Below are positions 8,800 through 20,025 of a stretch of DNA of 64,000 nucleotides, piece by piece. The notes under the pieces were generated by a model, which was not told the origin of the DNA, ran no database searches, and was given only the letters and a program-made list of their open reading frames with translations. Origin of the DNA: Mycolicibacterium komossense. Lineage in GTDB: Bacteria > Actinomycetota > Actinomycetes > Mycobacteriales > Mycobacteriaceae. The translations under genes were made by a program, and so were the position numbers. The stretch lies in NCBI RefSeq assembly GCF_025822605.1, contig NZ_JACKTY010000028.1, forward strand, positions 372,555 to 436,554. Reading direction: 5' to 3'. Each line of letters opens with the position of its first letter. Within the stretch, counting starts at the first letter, position 1.

Positions 8800-8981
8800 C
8801 CGAAGTCGAACGGCCCCGTTACCGCAGGGTCGGTTCTGGACAGGTTCGCACGGCGCATCGACCATCCCAAGGTGAAGGGTCGGCGAAATCCTGGCGGATG
8901 TGCCCTGCAGCGACGGACCCACGACCATTAGGGTTGCCTAGAACGGCTTGCCAGCCAGACGTGCCATCGAGGAGTGTGCTT

Positions 8982-11075
8982 GTGACGACAGTCGAAGAGA
9001 TTTCCGAACTGACCCGACCCCATCACCCGGACAACTGGGTTGACGTCGATTCGGAGGCGGTGGACACCGTCCGGGTACTCGCGGCGGATGCCGTGCAGAA
9101 GGTCGGAAACGGCCACCCCGGGACCGCGATGAGCCTGGCCCCGCTGGCGTACACGCTGTTCCAGCGCCAGATGCGCCACGACCCCAGCGATGTGCACTGG
9201 CTGGGCCGCGACCGCTTCGTGCTGTCCTGCGGACACAGCAGCCTCACGCTCTACATCCAGCTCTACCTCGGCGGCTTCGGCCTCGAGCTCTCCGATATCG
9301 AGTCGCTGCGGACGTGGGGATCCAAGACGCCCGGTCACCCGGAGTTCCGGCACACCGACGGTGTGGAGATCACCACCGGACCGCTGGGGCAGGGCCTGGC
9401 ATCGGCGGTCGGCATGGCAATGGCCGCGCGCTACGAGCGCGGTCTTTTCGACCCGGACGCGGCACCCGGCACCAGCCCGTTCGACCACTTCATCTACGTG
9501 ATCGCCTCCGACGGCGACATCGAAGAGGGCGTCACCTCCGAGGCGTCGTCGCTGGCCGGCACCCAGCAGCTGGGCAACCTGATCGTGTTCTACGACCACA
9601 ACCAGATCTCCATCGAGCACGACACGAACATCGCTTTGAGCGAGAACGTCGCTGACCGCTACCGCGCCTACGGCTGGCATGTGCAGGAGGTCGAGGGCGG
9701 CGAGAACGTCACGGGTATCGAAGCGGCCATCGAGGCGGCCAAGGCCGTGACCGACAAGCCGTCGTTCATCCAGCTGCGCACGATCATCGGCTATCCCGCG
9801 CCGACCAAGATGAACACCGGCGGCGTGCACGGCTCGGCGCTGGGCGACGACGAGGTGGCCGCCACCAAGCGCGTGCTGGGCTTCGACCCGGAGAAGAAGT
9901 TCGAGGTCCGCGACGAGGTCATCGAGCACACCCGCAAGCTGGTGGAGCGCGGCCGCGAGGCACACGAGAAGTGGCAGCCCGAGTTCGACGCCTGGGCCGA
10001 GCGCGAGCCGGAACGCAAGAAGCTGCTGGACCGGCTGCTGGCGCAGGAACTGCCCGAGGGCTGGGATGCCGACATCACCTACTGGGAGCCGGGTTCCAAG
10101 CCGCTGGCCACCCGGGCCGCCTTCGGCAAGGTGCTCAACGACGTCGCACCGAAGCTGCCCGAACTGTGGGGCGGCTCCGCCGATCTGGCGGGTAGCAACA
10201 ACACCACCATCGCGGGCGCGAAATCCTTCGGCCCGACGTCGATCTCGACCAAGGACTACACGGCCGATCCGTACGGACGGGTGCTGCACTTCGGCATCCG
10301 CGAGCACGCGATGGGTTCGATCCTGTCCGGCATCGCGCTGCACGGCCCGACTCGAGCATTCGGCGGCACGTTCCTGCAGTTCGCCGATTACATGCGCGGC
10401 GCGGTCCGGCTGGCGTCGCTGATGGACATCGACACCATCTACATCTGGACCCACGACTCCATCGGTCTCGGCGAGGACGGACCCACCCACCAGCCGATCG
10501 AGCACCTGGCCGCGTTGCGGGCCATCCCGAACCTGTCGGTGGTCCGGCCGGGCGACCCGAACGAGACGGCGAATGCGTGGCGCTCCATCCTGGCTCGCGG
10601 CAACGGCAGCGGTCCGGTGGGTTTCATCCTCACCCGACAGGGCATCCCCGTGTTGGAAGGAACCGACGCCGACGGCGTGGCCAAGGGCGGCTACGTGCTC
10701 GGCGGTGGCAATCCGGCAGATGACGCCGACGTCATCATCATCGCCACCGGTTCGGAACTGCAGTTGGCAGTGGAGGCCAAGAAGTTGTTGGCCGCCAAGG
10801 ACATCACCGCCTATGTGGTTTCGATGCCCTGCGTCGAATGGTTCGAAAGCCAGCCCAAGGAGTACCGCGACAGTGTGCTCCCCCCGGGCGTCTCGGCCCG
10901 GGTCGCTGTCGAAGCCGGTATCGCGATGCCGTGGCACAAGCTGGTAGGCGACACCGGCGAGATCATCTCGATCGAGCACTACGGCGAGTCCGCCGACGAC
11001 AAGACGCTGTTCCGCGAGTTCGGGTTCACCCCGGAGGCGGTTGTCGCGGCCGCAGAACGCACGTTGGACAACTGA
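8982..11075 (+). CDS. tkt: Transketolase
   Basis: This 697-residue thiamine-diphosphate enzyme of the non-oxidative pentose-phosphate pathway moves two-carbon units between sugar phosphates. Evidence includes GNGHPGTAMSLAPLAY at residues 43-58, the ThDP/metal segment SDGDIEEGVTSEASSLAG, YDHNQISIEHDT, and the pyrimidine-binding FGIREHAMGS around residue 440 with the catalytic glutamate. The GTG at 8982 is chosen because GAGGAG (8969-8974) lies seven bases upstream and it gives VTTVEEISEL, the usual mycobacterial start. A weak -10 (TAGGGT, 8929-8934) lies further up. It is first in a run of pentose-phosphate genes; tal follows after 37 bases. Confidence 0.96.
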   Translation: MTTVEEISELTRPHHPDNWVDVDSEAVDTVRVLAADAVQKVGNGHPGTAMSLAPLAYTLFQRQMRHDPSDVHWLGRDRFVLSCGHSSLTLYIQLYLGGFGLELSDIESLRTWGSKTPGHPEFRHTDGVEITTGPLGQGLASAVGMAMAARYERGLFDPDAAPGTSPFDHFIYVIASDGDIEEGVTSEASSLAGTQQLGNLIVFYDHNQISIEHDTNIALSENVADRYRAYGWHVQEVEGGENVTGIEAAIEAAKAVTDKPSFIQLRTIIGYPAPTKMNTGGVHGSALGDDEVAATKRVLGFDPEKKFEVRDEVIEHTRKLVERGREAHEKWQPEFDAWAEREPERKKLLDRLLAQELPEGWDADITYWEPGSKPLATRAAFGKVLNDVAPKLPELWGGSADLAGSNNTTIAGAKSFGPTSISTKDYTADPYGRVLHFGIREHAMGSILSGIALHGPTRAFGGTFLQFADYMRGAVRLASLMDIDTIYIWTHDSIGLGEDGPTHQPIEHLAALRAIPNLSVVRPGDPNETANAWRSILARGNGSGPVGFILTRQGIPVLEGTDADGVAKGGYVLGGGNPADDADVIIIATGSELQLAVEAKKLLAAKDITAYVVSMPCVEWFESQPKEYRDSVLPPGVSARVAVEAGIAMPWHKLVGDTGEIISIEHYGESADDKTLFREFGFTPEAVVAAAERTLDN

Positions 11076-11112
11076 ATCAGCAACCCTCCAGACATAGATT
11101 GAGGCAAGAGCA

Positions 11113-12231
11113 ATGACACAGAACCCCAACCTGGCCGCACTGAGCGCCGCAGGCGTGTCCGTATGGCTCGACGACCTGTCCCGCGACCGTCTGCAGTCAG
11201 GCAATCTGGCCGAGCTCCGGGACACCAAGAGCGTGGTGGGTGTGACCACCAACCCGTCGATCTTCCAGGCGGCGCTGTCCAAGGGCAATGCCTATGACGC
11301 CCAGGTCAACGAGCTGGCCGAGCGCGGCGCCGATGTGGACGCCACCATCCGTACGGTCACCACCGATGACGTCCGCAATGCCTGCGACGTGTTCGCCGAG
11401 GTTTTCAGGGCCTCCGGCGGAGTCGACGGCCGGGTGTCCATCGAGGTTGACCCGCGCCTGGCGCACGACACCGACAAGACGATCCTGCAGGCGATCGAGC
11501 TGTGGAAGATCGTCGACCGCCCCAACGTGCTGATCAAGATTCCGGCCACCAAGGCTGGTCTGCCCGCGATCACCGCGGTGATCGCCGAAGGCATCTCCGT
11601 CAACGTCACGCTGATCTTCTCGGTGGAGCGGCACAAGCTGGTCATCGACGCGTACCTGGCCGGACTGGAGAAGGCCAAGGAAGCCGGGCACGACCTGTCG
11701 AAGATCCACTCGGTCGCATCCTTCTTCGTCTCCCGCGTCGACACCGAGATCGACAAGCGGCTGGAGAGCATCGGATCCGAGGAGGCGCTCGCACTGCGCG
11801 GGCAGGCCGGTGTGGCCAACGCCCGTCTCGCCTATGCGGCCTACGAAGAGGTCTTCGGCGGCGGAAGCCGGTACGAGGCGCTCAAAGCGGACGGCGCGCC
11901 GGTGCAGCGGCCGCTCTGGGCGTCCACCGGAGTCAAGAACCCCGACTACTCCGACACCCTGTACGTCACCGAGCTGGTCGGGCCCAACACCGTCAACACC
12001 ATGCCCGAGAAGACCCTTGATGCCGTCGCCGACCACGGCGTCGTGACCGGTGACACCGTCAGCGGAACCGCCGCGGAAGCGCAGGCTGTCTTCGACAAGC
12101 TCGAGGCTGTCGGCATCGACCTCACCGACGTCTTCGTCGTGCTCGAAGACGAGGGCGTGGAGAAGTTCGAGAAGTCCTGGCAGGAGCTGATCGACGCGAC
12201 CCAAGAGCAGCTGGATGCCGCCAACAAATGA
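11113..12231 (+). CDS. tal: Transaldolase
   Basis: This 372-residue enzyme transfers dihydroxyacetone units between sedoheptulose 7-phosphate and glyceraldehyde 3-phosphate, linking the pentose-phosphate pathway to glycolysis. The Schiff-base lysine is Lys142 in [16 protein letters not shown]. The N-terminal WLDDLSR and [13 protein letters not shown] motifs are those of the longer actinobacterial transaldolases. Its length matches the M. tuberculosis protein of about 373 residues. The stop codon overlaps the zwf ATG as ATGA, so the two should be translationally coupled. Confidence 0.96.
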   Translation: MTQNPNLAALSAAGVSVWLDDLSRDRLQSGNLAELRDTKSVVGVTTNPSIFQAALSKGNAYDAQVNELAERGADVDATIRTVTTDDVRNACDVFAEVFRASGGVDGRVSIEVDPRLAHDTDKTILQAIELWKIVDRPNVLIKIPATKAGLPAITAVIAEGISVNVTLIFSVERHKLVIDAYLAGLEKAKEAGHDLSKIHSVASFFVSRVDTEIDKRLESIGSEEALALRGQAGVANARLAYAAYEEVFGGGSRYEALKADGAPVQRPLWASTGVKNPDYSDTLYVTELVGPNTVNTMPEKTLDAVADHGVVTGDTVSGTAAEAQAVFDKLEAVGIDLTDVFVVLEDEGVEKFEKSWQELIDATQEQLDAANK

Positions 12232-13784
12232 GCGGAACCGCATCCGCCGATTGGGTTAACCCGTTACGGGACAAGCGCGACAAGCGGATGCCCCGCATCG
12301 CCGGCCCGTGCGGGGTGGTGATCTTCGGGGTCACGGGTGACCTCGCCACCAAGAAGCTGATGCCGGCGATCTACGACCTAGCGAACCGCGGGCTGTTGCC
12401 ACCCACGTTCGCCCTGATCGGGTTCGCACGGCGCGAGTGGGCGGACCAGGATTTCGCCAAGATCGTGCACGACGCGGTCAAGGCGCATGCCCGCACGCCG
12501 TTCCGGCAGGAGGTCTGGGACCGGCTCAGCGAGGGCATCCGCTTCGTGCAGGGCACGTTCGACGACGACGCCTCATTCGCCTCGTTGAAGGAGACACTGG
12601 ACAAGCTCGACGCTGAACGGGGTACGGGCGGCAATCACGCCTTCTACCTGTCGATTCCGCCGAAGGCGTTCCCGACGGTGTGCGAGCAGCTGTCCAGGTC
12701 GGGACTGGCCCGGCCCGACGGCGACCGCTGGAGCCGGGTGGTGATCGAGAAGCCCTTCGGACACGACCTGGACAGTGCGAAGTCTCTCAACCATGTGGTC
12801 AACAGCGTCTTCCCGGAGGAGTCGGTGTTCCGCATCGACCACTATCTGGGCAAGGAGACGGTCCAGAACATCTTGGCGCTGCGGTTCGCCAACCAGCTGT
12901 TCGACCCGATCTGGAACGCGCACTACGTCGACCACGTGCAGATCACGATGGCCGAGGACATCGGCCTCGGCGGGCGGGCCGGCTACTTCGACGGCGTCGG
13001 CTCTGCCAGGGATGTCATCCAGAACCACCTGACGCAGCTGCTCGCTCTCACCGCGATGGAAGAGCCGGTCAGCTTCAGCCCCGCCGAACTGCAGGCCGAA
13101 AAGATCAAGGTGCTCTCGGCAACCCGGCTGGCGGAACCGCTGGACGAAAACACCTCCCGCGGTCAGTACACGGCGGGCTGGCAGGGCGGCGAGAAGGTGT
13201 TCGGGCTGCTCGAGGAGGACGGTTTCTCGAAGACCTCCACCACCGAGACGTTCGCCGCCATCACCCTGGAAGTCGACACCCGCCGCTGGGCCGGGGTGCC
13301 GTTCTATCTGCGCACCGGAAAACGGCTGGGCCGCAGGGTGACTGAGATCGCCTTGGTGTTCAAGCGGGCCCCGCACCTGCCGTTCGACGCGACGATGACT
13401 GACGAACTCGGCAAGAACGCGCTGGTGATCCGGGTGCAACCCGACGAGGGCATCACGCTGAGGTTCGGGTCGAAGGTGCCCGGCCACTCGATGGAGGTCC
13501 GCGATGTCAACATGGACTTCTCCTACGGGTCGGCCTTCGCCGAGGACTCCCCCGAAGCCTACGAGCGACTCATCCTTGACGTTCTGCTCGGTGAGCCATC
13601 GCTGTTCCCGGTGAACCAGGAGGTCGAATTGTCCTGGAAGATACTCGATCCCGCGCTGGACTACTGGGCTCGCCTTGATTCTGAGGCACTGGCACGCCCC
13701 GATCCCTACGAGGCAGGCGGCTGGGGCCCGGAGTCAGCGTTCGAGATGCTGCGGCGCACCGGCCGGGAATGGCGGAGGCCCTAA
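12228..13784 (+). CDS. zwf: Glucose-6-phosphate 1-dehydrogenase
   Basis: This 518-residue enzyme catalyses the first, NADP-reducing step of the oxidative pentose-phosphate pathway. The dinucleotide-binding motif is [16 protein letters not shown] from residue 34. The active-site motif [13 protein letters not shown] lies near residues 202-214. It corresponds to the zwf2 paralogue of M. tuberculosis by neighbourhood. It overlaps tal by four bases, and its TAA is followed directly by the GTG of opcA. The immediate neighbours opcA and pgl are its usual functional partners. Confidence 0.96.
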   Translation: MSGTASADWVNPLRDKRDKRMPRIAGPCGVVIFGVTGDLATKKLMPAIYDLANRGLLPPTFALIGFARREWADQDFAKIVHDAVKAHARTPFRQEVWDRLSEGIRFVQGTFDDDASFASLKETLDKLDAERGTGGNHAFYLSIPPKAFPTVCEQLSRSGLARPDGDRWSRVVIEKPFGHDLDSAKSLNHVVNSVFPEESVFRIDHYLGKETVQNILALRFANQLFDPIWNAHYVDHVQITMAEDIGLGGRAGYFDGVGSARDVIQNHLTQLLALTAMEEPVSFSPAELQAEKIKVLSATRLAEPLDENTSRGQYTAGWQGGEKVFGLLEEDGFSKTSTTETFAAITLEVDTRRWAGVPFYLRTGKRLGRRVTEIALVFKRAPHLPFDATMTDELGKNALVIRVQPDEGITLRFGSKVPGHSMEVRDVNMDFSYGSAFAEDSPEAYERLILDVLLGEPSLFPVNQEVELSWKILDPALDYWARLDSEALARPDPYEAGGWGPESAFEMLRRTGREWRRP

Positions 13785-14696
13785 GTGATCGTCGACCTCG
13801 AAGCCACCACGACCAACGCGGTCAACAAGAGGCTGGACGCCCTGCGGGAAGAAGGCGGCGCCTTCACCATGGCGAGGGTGCTGACGCTCGTCATCGCACC
13901 GGACAGCCCAGGAGTGCTGGAAGAGTCGATCGAGGCCGCGAACGCCGCCAGCCGCGAGCATCCCTGCCGGGTGATCGTCGTCCTGCCGGTCGACCGCGAC
14001 GCCGACGACGCGAAACTCGATGCCCAGATCCGGGTCGGCCACGACGCCGGCGCGGGTGAGGTGGTGGTGCTCAAACTGTCCGGGCCGCTGGCCGCACAGG
14101 CCAGCAGCGTCGTCACGCCGTTCCTGCTGCCCGACACCCCGGTGGTGGCTTGGTGGCCAGATCTCGCTCCTCGAGTACCAGCTCAGGATCCTTTGGGGCA
14201 GTTGGCAATCCGTCGCATCACCGACGCCACTCTGGGCCAGGATCCGCTGGCCTGCATCAAGAGCAGGTTGGAGGGTTACACCCCCGGCGACACCGACCTG
14301 GCGTGGAGCCGGATCACCTATTGGCGGGCGATGCTGACCTCGGCCCTGGATCAGGGGCCGCACGAGCCCATCGAGTCGGCTTTGGTGTCGGGCCGCAAGG
14401 AGGAGCCGGCCCTGGACATCCTGGCGGGGTGGCTGGCGAGCCGGATCGACGGCCCGGTACAACGTGCCGTCGGAGACCTGAAGGTCGAGCTGATCCGGGC
14501 GAGCGAGACCATCACGCTCAGCAGGCCCCAGGACGGTGTCACCGCCACCTTGTCCCGGACCGCCAAGCCCGAGGCCAGACTCCCGTTGGCACGCAGGGAA
14601 ACTCGAGAGTGCCTGGCCGAAGACATGCGCAGGCTCGACGCCGACGAGATCTACCTGTCCGCCCTCAAAGGCATAGATAAGGTGCAGTACATATGA
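13785..14696 (+). CDS. opcA: Glucose-6-phosphate dehydrogenase assembly/activator protein OpcA
   Basis: This 303-residue protein of the OpcA family is found next to zwf in actinobacteria and cyanobacteria, where it promotes oligomerisation or redox activation of glucose-6-phosphate dehydrogenase. Recognisable segments are the start [34 protein letters not shown] in the middle and [13 protein letters not shown] near the end. The GTG start at 13785 abuts the zwf TAA without a spacer. The stop overlaps the pgl ATG as ATGA. It has no catalytic motif of its own, and its mechanism in mycobacteria is inferred from the family. Confidence 0.93.
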   Translation: MIVDLEATTTNAVNKRLDALREEGGAFTMARVLTLVIAPDSPGVLEESIEAANAASREHPCRVIVVLPVDRDADDAKLDAQIRVGHDAGAGEVVVLKLSGPLAAQASSVVTPFLLPDTPVVAWWPDLAPRVPAQDPLGQLAIRRITDATLGQDPLACIKSRLEGYTPGDTDLAWSRITYWRAMLTSALDQGPHEPIESALVSGRKEEPALDILAGWLASRIDGPVQRAVGDLKVELIRASETITLSRPQDGVTATLSRTAKPEARLPLARRETRECLAEDMRRLDADEIYLSALKGIDKVQYI

Positions 14697-15430
14697 CCGC
14701 GATTGTGCAGACTTACGCCGGTACCGACGAGTTGGTGGCGGCCGCCGGTGACCGCCTGATCGGGGCGATCACCGCCGCGATCGAGGCCAGGGGTCAGGCG
14801 TTCATCGTGTTGACCGGCGGCGGCACCGGGGTGAAGCTGCTCAAGCATGTCGGGGAGCACGGCAGTGCGATCGACTGGTCGGTGGTGCACCTGTTCTGGG
14901 GCGACGAGCGGTACGTGCCCGAAGCCGATGACGAGCGCAACGAGAAGCAAGCCCGCGAAGCGCTTCTCGACGCTATCGACATCCCGGCCCGCAACATTCA
15001 CCCGATGGCCGCCTCCGATGGTGAGTTCGGGTCGGACCTCGACGCTGCCGCGCTTGCCTACGAAACCGTGCTGGCCGCCAACGCCAGCGAGGGCGAGCCG
15101 ACCCCGGCCTTCGATGTGCACCTGCTCGGGATGGGGCCGGAAGGACACGTGAACTCGTTGTTCCCGCACACGCCCGCGGTGCTGGAGAAGACCCGGTTCG
15201 TCGTCGGGGTCGAGGATTCACCCAAGCCCCCGCCGCGGCGAATCACGTTGACGCTGCCCGCGGTCAACCGGTCTCGCGAGGTCTGGCTGGTGGTGGCGGG
15301 CGCGGAGAAGGCTGACGCGGTCGCGGCGGCGGTGGGCGGCGCCGAAGCTGTCGATTGGCCCGCGGCGGGGGCTGTCGGCACCGAGCAGACGGTGTGGTTG
15401 CTCGACGCCGCGGCGGCGTCGAAACTCTAA
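14693..15430 (+). CDS. pgl: 6-phosphogluconolactonase
   Basis: This 245-residue enzyme hydrolyses 6-phosphogluconolactone, the product of the preceding dehydrogenase. Family landmarks are [30 protein letters not shown] with the conserved acidic pair, [16 protein letters not shown], and [21 protein letters not shown]. It is called devB in older mycobacterial annotation. The ATG overlaps opcA by four bases. After its stop there are 42 bases before the next small gene, the widest gap in this part of the operon. Confidence 0.95.
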   Translation: MTAIVQTYAGTDELVAAAGDRLIGAITAAIEARGQAFIVLTGGGTGVKLLKHVGEHGSAIDWSVVHLFWGDERYVPEADDERNEKQAREALLDAIDIPARNIHPMAASDGEFGSDLDAAALAYETVLAANASEGEPTPAFDVHLLGMGPEGHVNSLFPHTPAVLEKTRFVVGVEDSPKPPPRRITLTLPAVNRSREVWLVVAGAEKADAVAAAVGGAEAVDWPAAGAVGTEQTVWLLDAAAASKL

Positions 15431-15472
15431 TTGTCCGTCTGACCGCCAGGTCCAGCGCCCATACTGGCAACC

Positions 15473-15850
15473 ATGGCAGACAGGGATGCCCGGACCCCGC
15501 GTACACGACCGGCCCAGCAACGACTCAGAACGCTCGCCCAGGCAGCACTCAACGCCGATGTCACCGTCGAGCAGGTGGACACCGTTCTCACCGGCCTGAC
15601 CGAGACACTCATCGATCTCAACGGGTCGACGGATGCCCTCGATGCCACCCTGGAGCGGTTCAACGAGACGATCAGCCGCATCGACGAGCTGGCGCCGCGG
15701 TTGATCGCGATGGTGGACCGTCTTGAGGGCATCGTCGACCGGGTGGAGCGCATCGTCGACGTCGGCGAGGCGGTGGTGTCGCCGATCTCGGCCACCGAGT
15801 CCGCGGTGCGCGGAGTTGTGCATGCGGTGCGCAGCCGCACCGGGCTGTAG
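15473..15850 (+). CDS. Small coiled-coil protein, Rv1444c-like, function unknown
   Basis: This 125-residue hydrophilic protein has a long amphipathic helical region (about residues 35-105). Hydrophobic residues recur in heptads through LTETLIDL, LERFNETISRIDEL and IVDRVERIVDVGEAVV, so it probably forms a coiled coil. It has no signal peptide or membrane span. Its position straight after pgl matches Rv1444c of M. tuberculosis, which is also uncharacterised. The next gene starts three bases after its stop, so it is likely co-transcribed with the P450-like gene. It may be a scaffold or partner for a neighbouring enzyme; nothing in the sequence assigns a reaction. Confidence 0.8.
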   Translation: MADRDARTPRTRPAQQRLRTLAQAALNADVTVEQVDTVLTGLTETLIDLNGSTDALDATLERFNETISRIDELAPRLIAMVDRLEGIVDRVERIVDVGEAVVSPISATESAVRGVVHAVRSRTGL

Positions 15851-15853
15851 AGA

Positions 15854-17137
15854 GTGACCGTTTCGCCTTCCCCACCGTTCGCCGCCGATACCGGGCTGCC
15901 CTGGGACGTCGCGGTGGACGATGCCGTCGGGGCGATCGCGTCGGCGCGGCACCGCTACGGAGACACCTTCGCGCTGCGCAGCGGCGGGGACAACTATCTG
16001 TTCACCTTCTCCCCGACCGGCGTCGAATCGTTCTACGCGCTGCCAGAGGAACGCGCCAGCAAAGGTGTCGCCGACTACCTGATGTTGCGACGCAAACTGC
16101 CCGAGGAGCTCTTCGACGGCAGGCGCGTCCTGCCTGGCACCTTGTTTCGGCGCGACGACGTGGCCGCCTATCTGCAAAACCTCAAGCTGGCTCTCGAGCG
16201 GACCGTCACCGAGTTGGGACCGGCCGGTTCGGTCGATGCATTCGATCTGACGCGACGGCTCAGCCATCGGATGGGCTTGGCGTCGTGGGCCGGGCCGGGC
16301 TGCGCCGTCGGTGACAAGTTCGACCGCCTGGTAACGGCTTTCGACATCCTCGACGGATCCGACGCGTTCGTCCATCCCGATACGATGGCCGAGGTCGAAG
16401 CCTCCGGTAAGCGCGCTGAGCGGGCCGCGCTCGACGAAGTGGTCGAGATCGTGGGCGCCTCGGTCGACCGATGGAAGGGTGACACCGGCGGCCCAGATTC
16501 GCTGTTCTGCCGAATCGTGACCGCGTGGACCGATGCGCCGGCCGAGGAGCAGCTCAGGGGTATCGCCTTCGATATCGCGTTGATCCACATCGCGTCGATG
16601 TCGAATCTTGCTGCCGCAGTGGGCTGGACGATGGTCGACATTCTCGAACACCCAGCTGCGGCGCAGCGGATCGTGGCCGGCGATGCCGATCTGGCCCGTC
16701 GCTGCGCACTGGAGAGCACCCGGCTCGCGCAACGCTCGATCATGTCGCGGACCGTGCTCAAACCGGTCCACCTGGACACCGGTGACGCCGTCTACGACGT
16801 GCCGCCGGGCTGGACCGTCGCCACCCTACTGCCACTGCTGAACACCACAGCCGCGCCGGACCTGGATAGCTGGGATCCGGACCGCTGGACCGGGCACCGG
16901 CTGGCCGACGTGTCGGCATTGGCCAGTCCGGCACTGGTCACGGCGTTCGGGCACGGCCGGCATTCCTGCCCGGCGCAACCGTTCTCACTGGCCGCGATGA
17001 CGACGGCGGTCACGCACCTGCTGAGCAGCTATGAGATGACGCCGGGCTGGTCGGCCTATCCCCGACCGGTGCCCGCGCAGATCGGTGGCGTCGCACGCGC
17101 CGAGGGCAGGTGCCCGATCAGCTACCAGGCCCGGTAG
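15854..17137 (+). CDS. Cytochrome P450-like protein with an altered I-helix
   Basis: This 427-residue protein has the heme-binding signature FGHGRHSCPAQ (residues 365-375, thiolate ligand Cys372) and the ExxR of helix K, Glu287 to Arg290 in LESTR. This places it in the P450 fold, loosely resembling the CYP51-type branch. The I-helix segment, residues 245-258 (HIASMSNLAAAVGW), lacks the usual acid or histidine plus threonine that deliver protons to bound oxygen; Asn251 stands where threonine is expected. It may therefore be a peroxide-using or non-monooxygenase P450, or a heme protein with another role. The start is GTG, three bases after the coiled-coil gene. It is convergent with ppc, with three bases between the stops. 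No ferredoxin gene is nearby. Confidence 0.75.
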   Translation: MTVSPSPPFAADTGLPWDVAVDDAVGAIASARHRYGDTFALRSGGDNYLFTFSPTGVESFYALPEERASKGVADYLMLRRKLPEELFDGRRVLPGTLFRRDDVAAYLQNLKLALERTVTELGPAGSVDAFDLTRRLSHRMGLASWAGPGCAVGDKFDRLVTAFDILDGSDAFVHPDTMAEVEASGKRAERAALDEVVEIVGASVDRWKGDTGGPDSLFCRIVTAWTDAPAEEQLRGIAFDIALIHIASMSNLAAAVGWTMVDILEHPAAAQRIVAGDADLARRCALESTRLAQRSIMSRTVLKPVHLDTGDAVYDVPPGWTVATLLPLLNTTAAPDLDSWDPDRWTGHRLADVSALASPALVTAFGHGRHSCPAQPFSLAAMTTAVTHLLSSYEMTPGWSAYPRPVPAQIGGVARAEGRCPISYQAR

Positions 17138-17140
17138 CTG

Positions 17141-19960
17141 TCAGCCGCTGTTGCGCAGCGCCGTCGCCAGCCCGCTCATCGTCAGCAGGATGCCGCGCTG
17201 GACCAGTTCGTCCTCGTCGCCGGAGCGGAACCGCCGCAGCAGCTCGACCTGCAGGTGATTCAGCGGTTCCAGATACGGGAAGCGGTTGAACACCGAGCGC
17301 GCCAGCGCCGGGTTGTCGGCGAGCAGATCGTCCTGGCCGGTGATGAGTTTGAGCATCTTGATACTGCGGTCATGCTCGGCCAAGATCTTGTCGAACACCC
17401 GGCGCCGCAACGCCTCGTCCTCGACCAGCTCGGAGTACCGCGCCGCCAGACCCATATCGGCTTTCGCCATCACCTGCGCCATGTTCGACAGCACGGTGGC
17501 GAAGAACGGCCACCGGCGATACAGGTCCTGCAGCACCTCCAACCGGCCGTCCCCCTCGGAGATCCAGTCCTCGAATGCCGTCCCGGTGCCGTACCAACCG
17601 GGCAGCATCACCCGCGACTGGCTCCAGGCCAGTACCCACGGGATGGCCCGCAGATCCGAGATCGATGTCGTCGGTTTACGCGACGTCGGCCGGCTGCCGA
17701 TATTGAGCGCCCCGATTTCGCTGACCGGCGTCGAGGCCTTGAAATACTCGACGAAGCCCGGGGTTTCGTGCACCAGATCGGAGTAGGCCCGCTGGGCCCT
17801 GGCCGCCAGGTCGTCGAGCACCGCATAGGCATTCTCGGCCGATCCACCCAGCCCTTCTATATCGAGCAGGGTCGACTCCAGGGTGGCGGCCAGCAGCGTC
17901 TCCAGGTTGCGGTGCGCGATGCGCGGCTCTGCGTATTTCGCGGCGATCACCTCACCCTGTTCGGTGATCCGCAGCGAACCCTTCACCGCACCGGGGGGCT
18001 GCGCGAGGATGGCGTCGTAGCTGGGGCCGCCGCCGCGGCCGACGGTGCCACCGCGACCGTGGAACAGCCGCATCCGGATCCCGGTGTTGCGGGCCATCTC
18101 GACCAGGTCCAACTCGGCGCGGTACAGCGCCCAGTTGGCTGCCAGATATCCGCCGTCCTTGTTGGAGTCGGAGTAGCCGAGCATGATTTCCTGGCTCTCG
18201 CCGCGGGCGTGGATCAGGTCCCGGTACAGCGGAATACTCAGGACCGCTTCCATGATCGACGCACCACGCTGCAGGTCGTCGATCGTCTCGAACAGCGGCA
18301 CGATACCGACCGGGCTGTAGGGGGTGTCGCCCGAGGCTCCCCCGACTACGGAGAGCAGCCCCGCCTCCTTGAGCAGCAGCGCCGCTTCGAGCATGTCCGA
18401 GACCGACTGGCACATCGAGATGATGTAGTTGGGCACCGCATTGGGGCCGAAGACGTCGACGGCGCGAGCCGCCGCGGCCACGATGCCCAGCTCTTTGGTC
18501 GCCAGCTCGGATAGCTGGGCGCTCTCCCCGATCAGCGGCCTGCGGGTGCTGAGCTCGGCCACCAGCAGGTCGACCCGCTCCTGCTCGGGCAGCGACGCGT
18601 AGTCCGGATGCACCCCGGCCCAGGCGAGCAGCTCGGCGATCACCTCTTCGTGCACATCGGAGTTCTGCCGCATGTCGAGGCCGGACAGATGAAATCCGAA
18701 GACATGCACGGCTTCTCGCAGACGTGCCAGCCGATCGTCGGCCAGCAGCGCGCTGCCGTTGCTGCATAGCGATACATCGACGGTGTTCAGATCGGCCTCG
18801 AACTCCTCCGGCGAGAAATATCGGTCGAGGCCGAGATCGAGTTGGTACTCGGGTTGGCGGTCCAGGATCGCTGCGGCCGTGGCGGTCAGCCTGGCGTGAA
18901 TCACCCGCAGCGCGCGGCGGTAGGGCTCGTCGGAGCGGGCCGGCTCATGGCAGATATCGGCCAGGGCGGTCAGGTCGTCGCTGACGGTCACCAACCGGGC
19001 CGACATCGACAGCTCCTCTTCGAGCGCGGTGAGCTCGATGAAGTACTGCGCGAACGCGGTGTACGCGGCGCTGCCGGTGGCCAGCCGCACCACATCACCG
19101 GTGACGTTCGGGTTGCCGTCGCGGTCACCGCCGATCCACGAGCCGGGCCGCAGGATCGGCTCCGGCAGCAGCTCGGCGTCGGGCCAGCGGGCCCGCAGCG
19201 CTTCCCGGACCTCGGCATTGACCTGCGGGATGACCTCGAAGAAGGCGGCCGGGTAGTAGCGCAGGCCGGTTTCGATCTCGTCTTGGATCTTCAACCGCGA
19301 CAACCGGATCAGCGCCGTCTGCCACAGCATCAAGATCTGCCGGCGCAGCTCGATATCGATGCTCGCGCCATCGTCGGTGCGGGCATGCCCACCGGCCCGC
19401 AGCCGCATCAGCTCGGTGATCCGGTGCTGGGTGTCGAAAACGGTTCGTCTGCGGGTCTCGGTCGGGTGTGCGGTGATCACCGGCGAGACGAGTGCACCGG
19501 TGAGCGCGACGGCGACGGTCGCGGAATCGAGATCGGCCGCGTCGAGCTTGAGGTAGGTGGCCGCGAGGCTGCTGTCCTGCGGCGGCTCGCCCTCGGCCTC
19601 GTGGATGGCGCGCCGGCGTTCCCGGTGGATGTCCTCGGCGACGTTGGCCAGCAAGGCGAAATGAGTGAAGGCGCGGATGACCGGGATCGCCTTCTTGGTG
19701 TCGATGCCGTCGAACAGCTGCGCCAGCTCGTTGCGGTCGATCTCCGAGCGCCGCACCCGGAACGAGCCGACGCGGGCCCGTTCGACCAGGTCGAAGATCT
19801 CGTCACCGTTCTGTTCGCGGACGGTGTCGCCCAGCATCGCGCCGAGCAGCCGAATGTCCTCGCGCATCGGTTCGGTCGCCTCGCGGCCCACCTGGGTGCG
19901 ACGAACAGCACCGATCGGTTCCAGGGCCGTGTCGGAACGCGTATCGGAGAGCTCTGCCAT
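17141..19960 (-). CDS. ppc: Phosphoenolpyruvate carboxylase
   Basis: This 939-residue enzyme carboxylates PEP to oxaloacetate, replenishing the TCA cycle. The catalytic-histidine motif [13 protein letters not shown] has His165. The second signature [16 protein letters not shown] falls near residues 590-605, followed by [19 protein letters not shown] near 630-650. The C-terminus is ALRNSG, close to the family's QNTG end. The start at 19960 gives [10 protein letters not shown]; the frame runs on upstream, but that part lies under the neighbouring gene. As I recall, H37Rv lacks this gene at the equivalent place, while fast growers such as M. smegmatis carry it here. Confidence 0.95.
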   Translation of the reverse strand: MAELSDTRSDTALEPIGAVRRTQVGREATEPMREDIRLLGAMLGDTVREQNGDEIFDLVERARVGSFRVRRSEIDRNELAQLFDGIDTKKAIPVIRAFTHFALLANVAEDIHRERRRAIHEAEGEPPQDSSLAATYLKLDAADLDSATVAVALTGALVSPVITAHPTETRRRTVFDTQHRITELMRLRAGGHARTDDGASIDIELRRQILMLWQTALIRLSRLKIQDEIETGLRYYPAAFFEVIPQVNAEVREALRARWPDAELLPEPILRPGSWIGGDRDGNPNVTGDVVRLATGSAAYTAFAQYFIELTALEEELSMSARLVTVSDDLTALADICHEPARSDEPYRRALRVIHARLTATAAAILDRQPEYQLDLGLDRYFSPEEFEADLNTVDVSLCSNGSALLADDRLARLREAVHVFGFHLSGLDMRQNSDVHEEVIAELLAWAGVHPDYASLPEQERVDLLVAELSTRRPLIGESAQLSELATKELGIVAAAARAVDVFGPNAVPNYIISMCQSVSDMLEAALLLKEAGLLSVVGGASGDTPYSPVGIVPLFETIDDLQRGASIMEAVLSIPLYRDLIHARGESQEIMLGYSDSNKDGGYLAANWALYRAELDLVEMARNTGIRMRLFHGRGGTVGRGGGPSYDAILAQPPGAVKGSLRITEQGEVIAAKYAEPRIAHRNLETLLAATLESTLLDIEGLGGSAENAYAVLDDLAARAQRAYSDLVHETPGFVEYFKASTPVSEIGALNIGSRPTSRKPTTSISDLRAIPWVLAWSQSRVMLPGWYGTGTAFEDWISEGDGRLEVLQDLYRRWPFFATVLSNMAQVMAKADMGLAARYSELVEDEALRRRVFDKILAEHDRSIKMLKLITGQDDLLADNPALARSVFNRFPYLEPLNHLQVELLRRFRSGDEDELVQRGILLTMSGLATALRNSG

Positions 19961-20025
19961 GACGTCAAGTATCGACGCACCGCGAATTCGGCGCAGAACG
20001 AGGTCGCTACGACAGTATCGATGCC

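Noticed and set aside
8928..11288. A 786-codon open frame on the minus strand across tkt
   Set aside because: It lies wholly antisense to a complete transketolase. Its translation is rich in Arg, Gly, Asp and His with no family motif, the usual mirror of a high-GC gene.
15218..16771. A 517-codon open frame on the minus strand across pgl and the P450-like gene
   Set aside because: Antisense to genes with clear motifs. It spans three unrelated genes without a recognisable domain.
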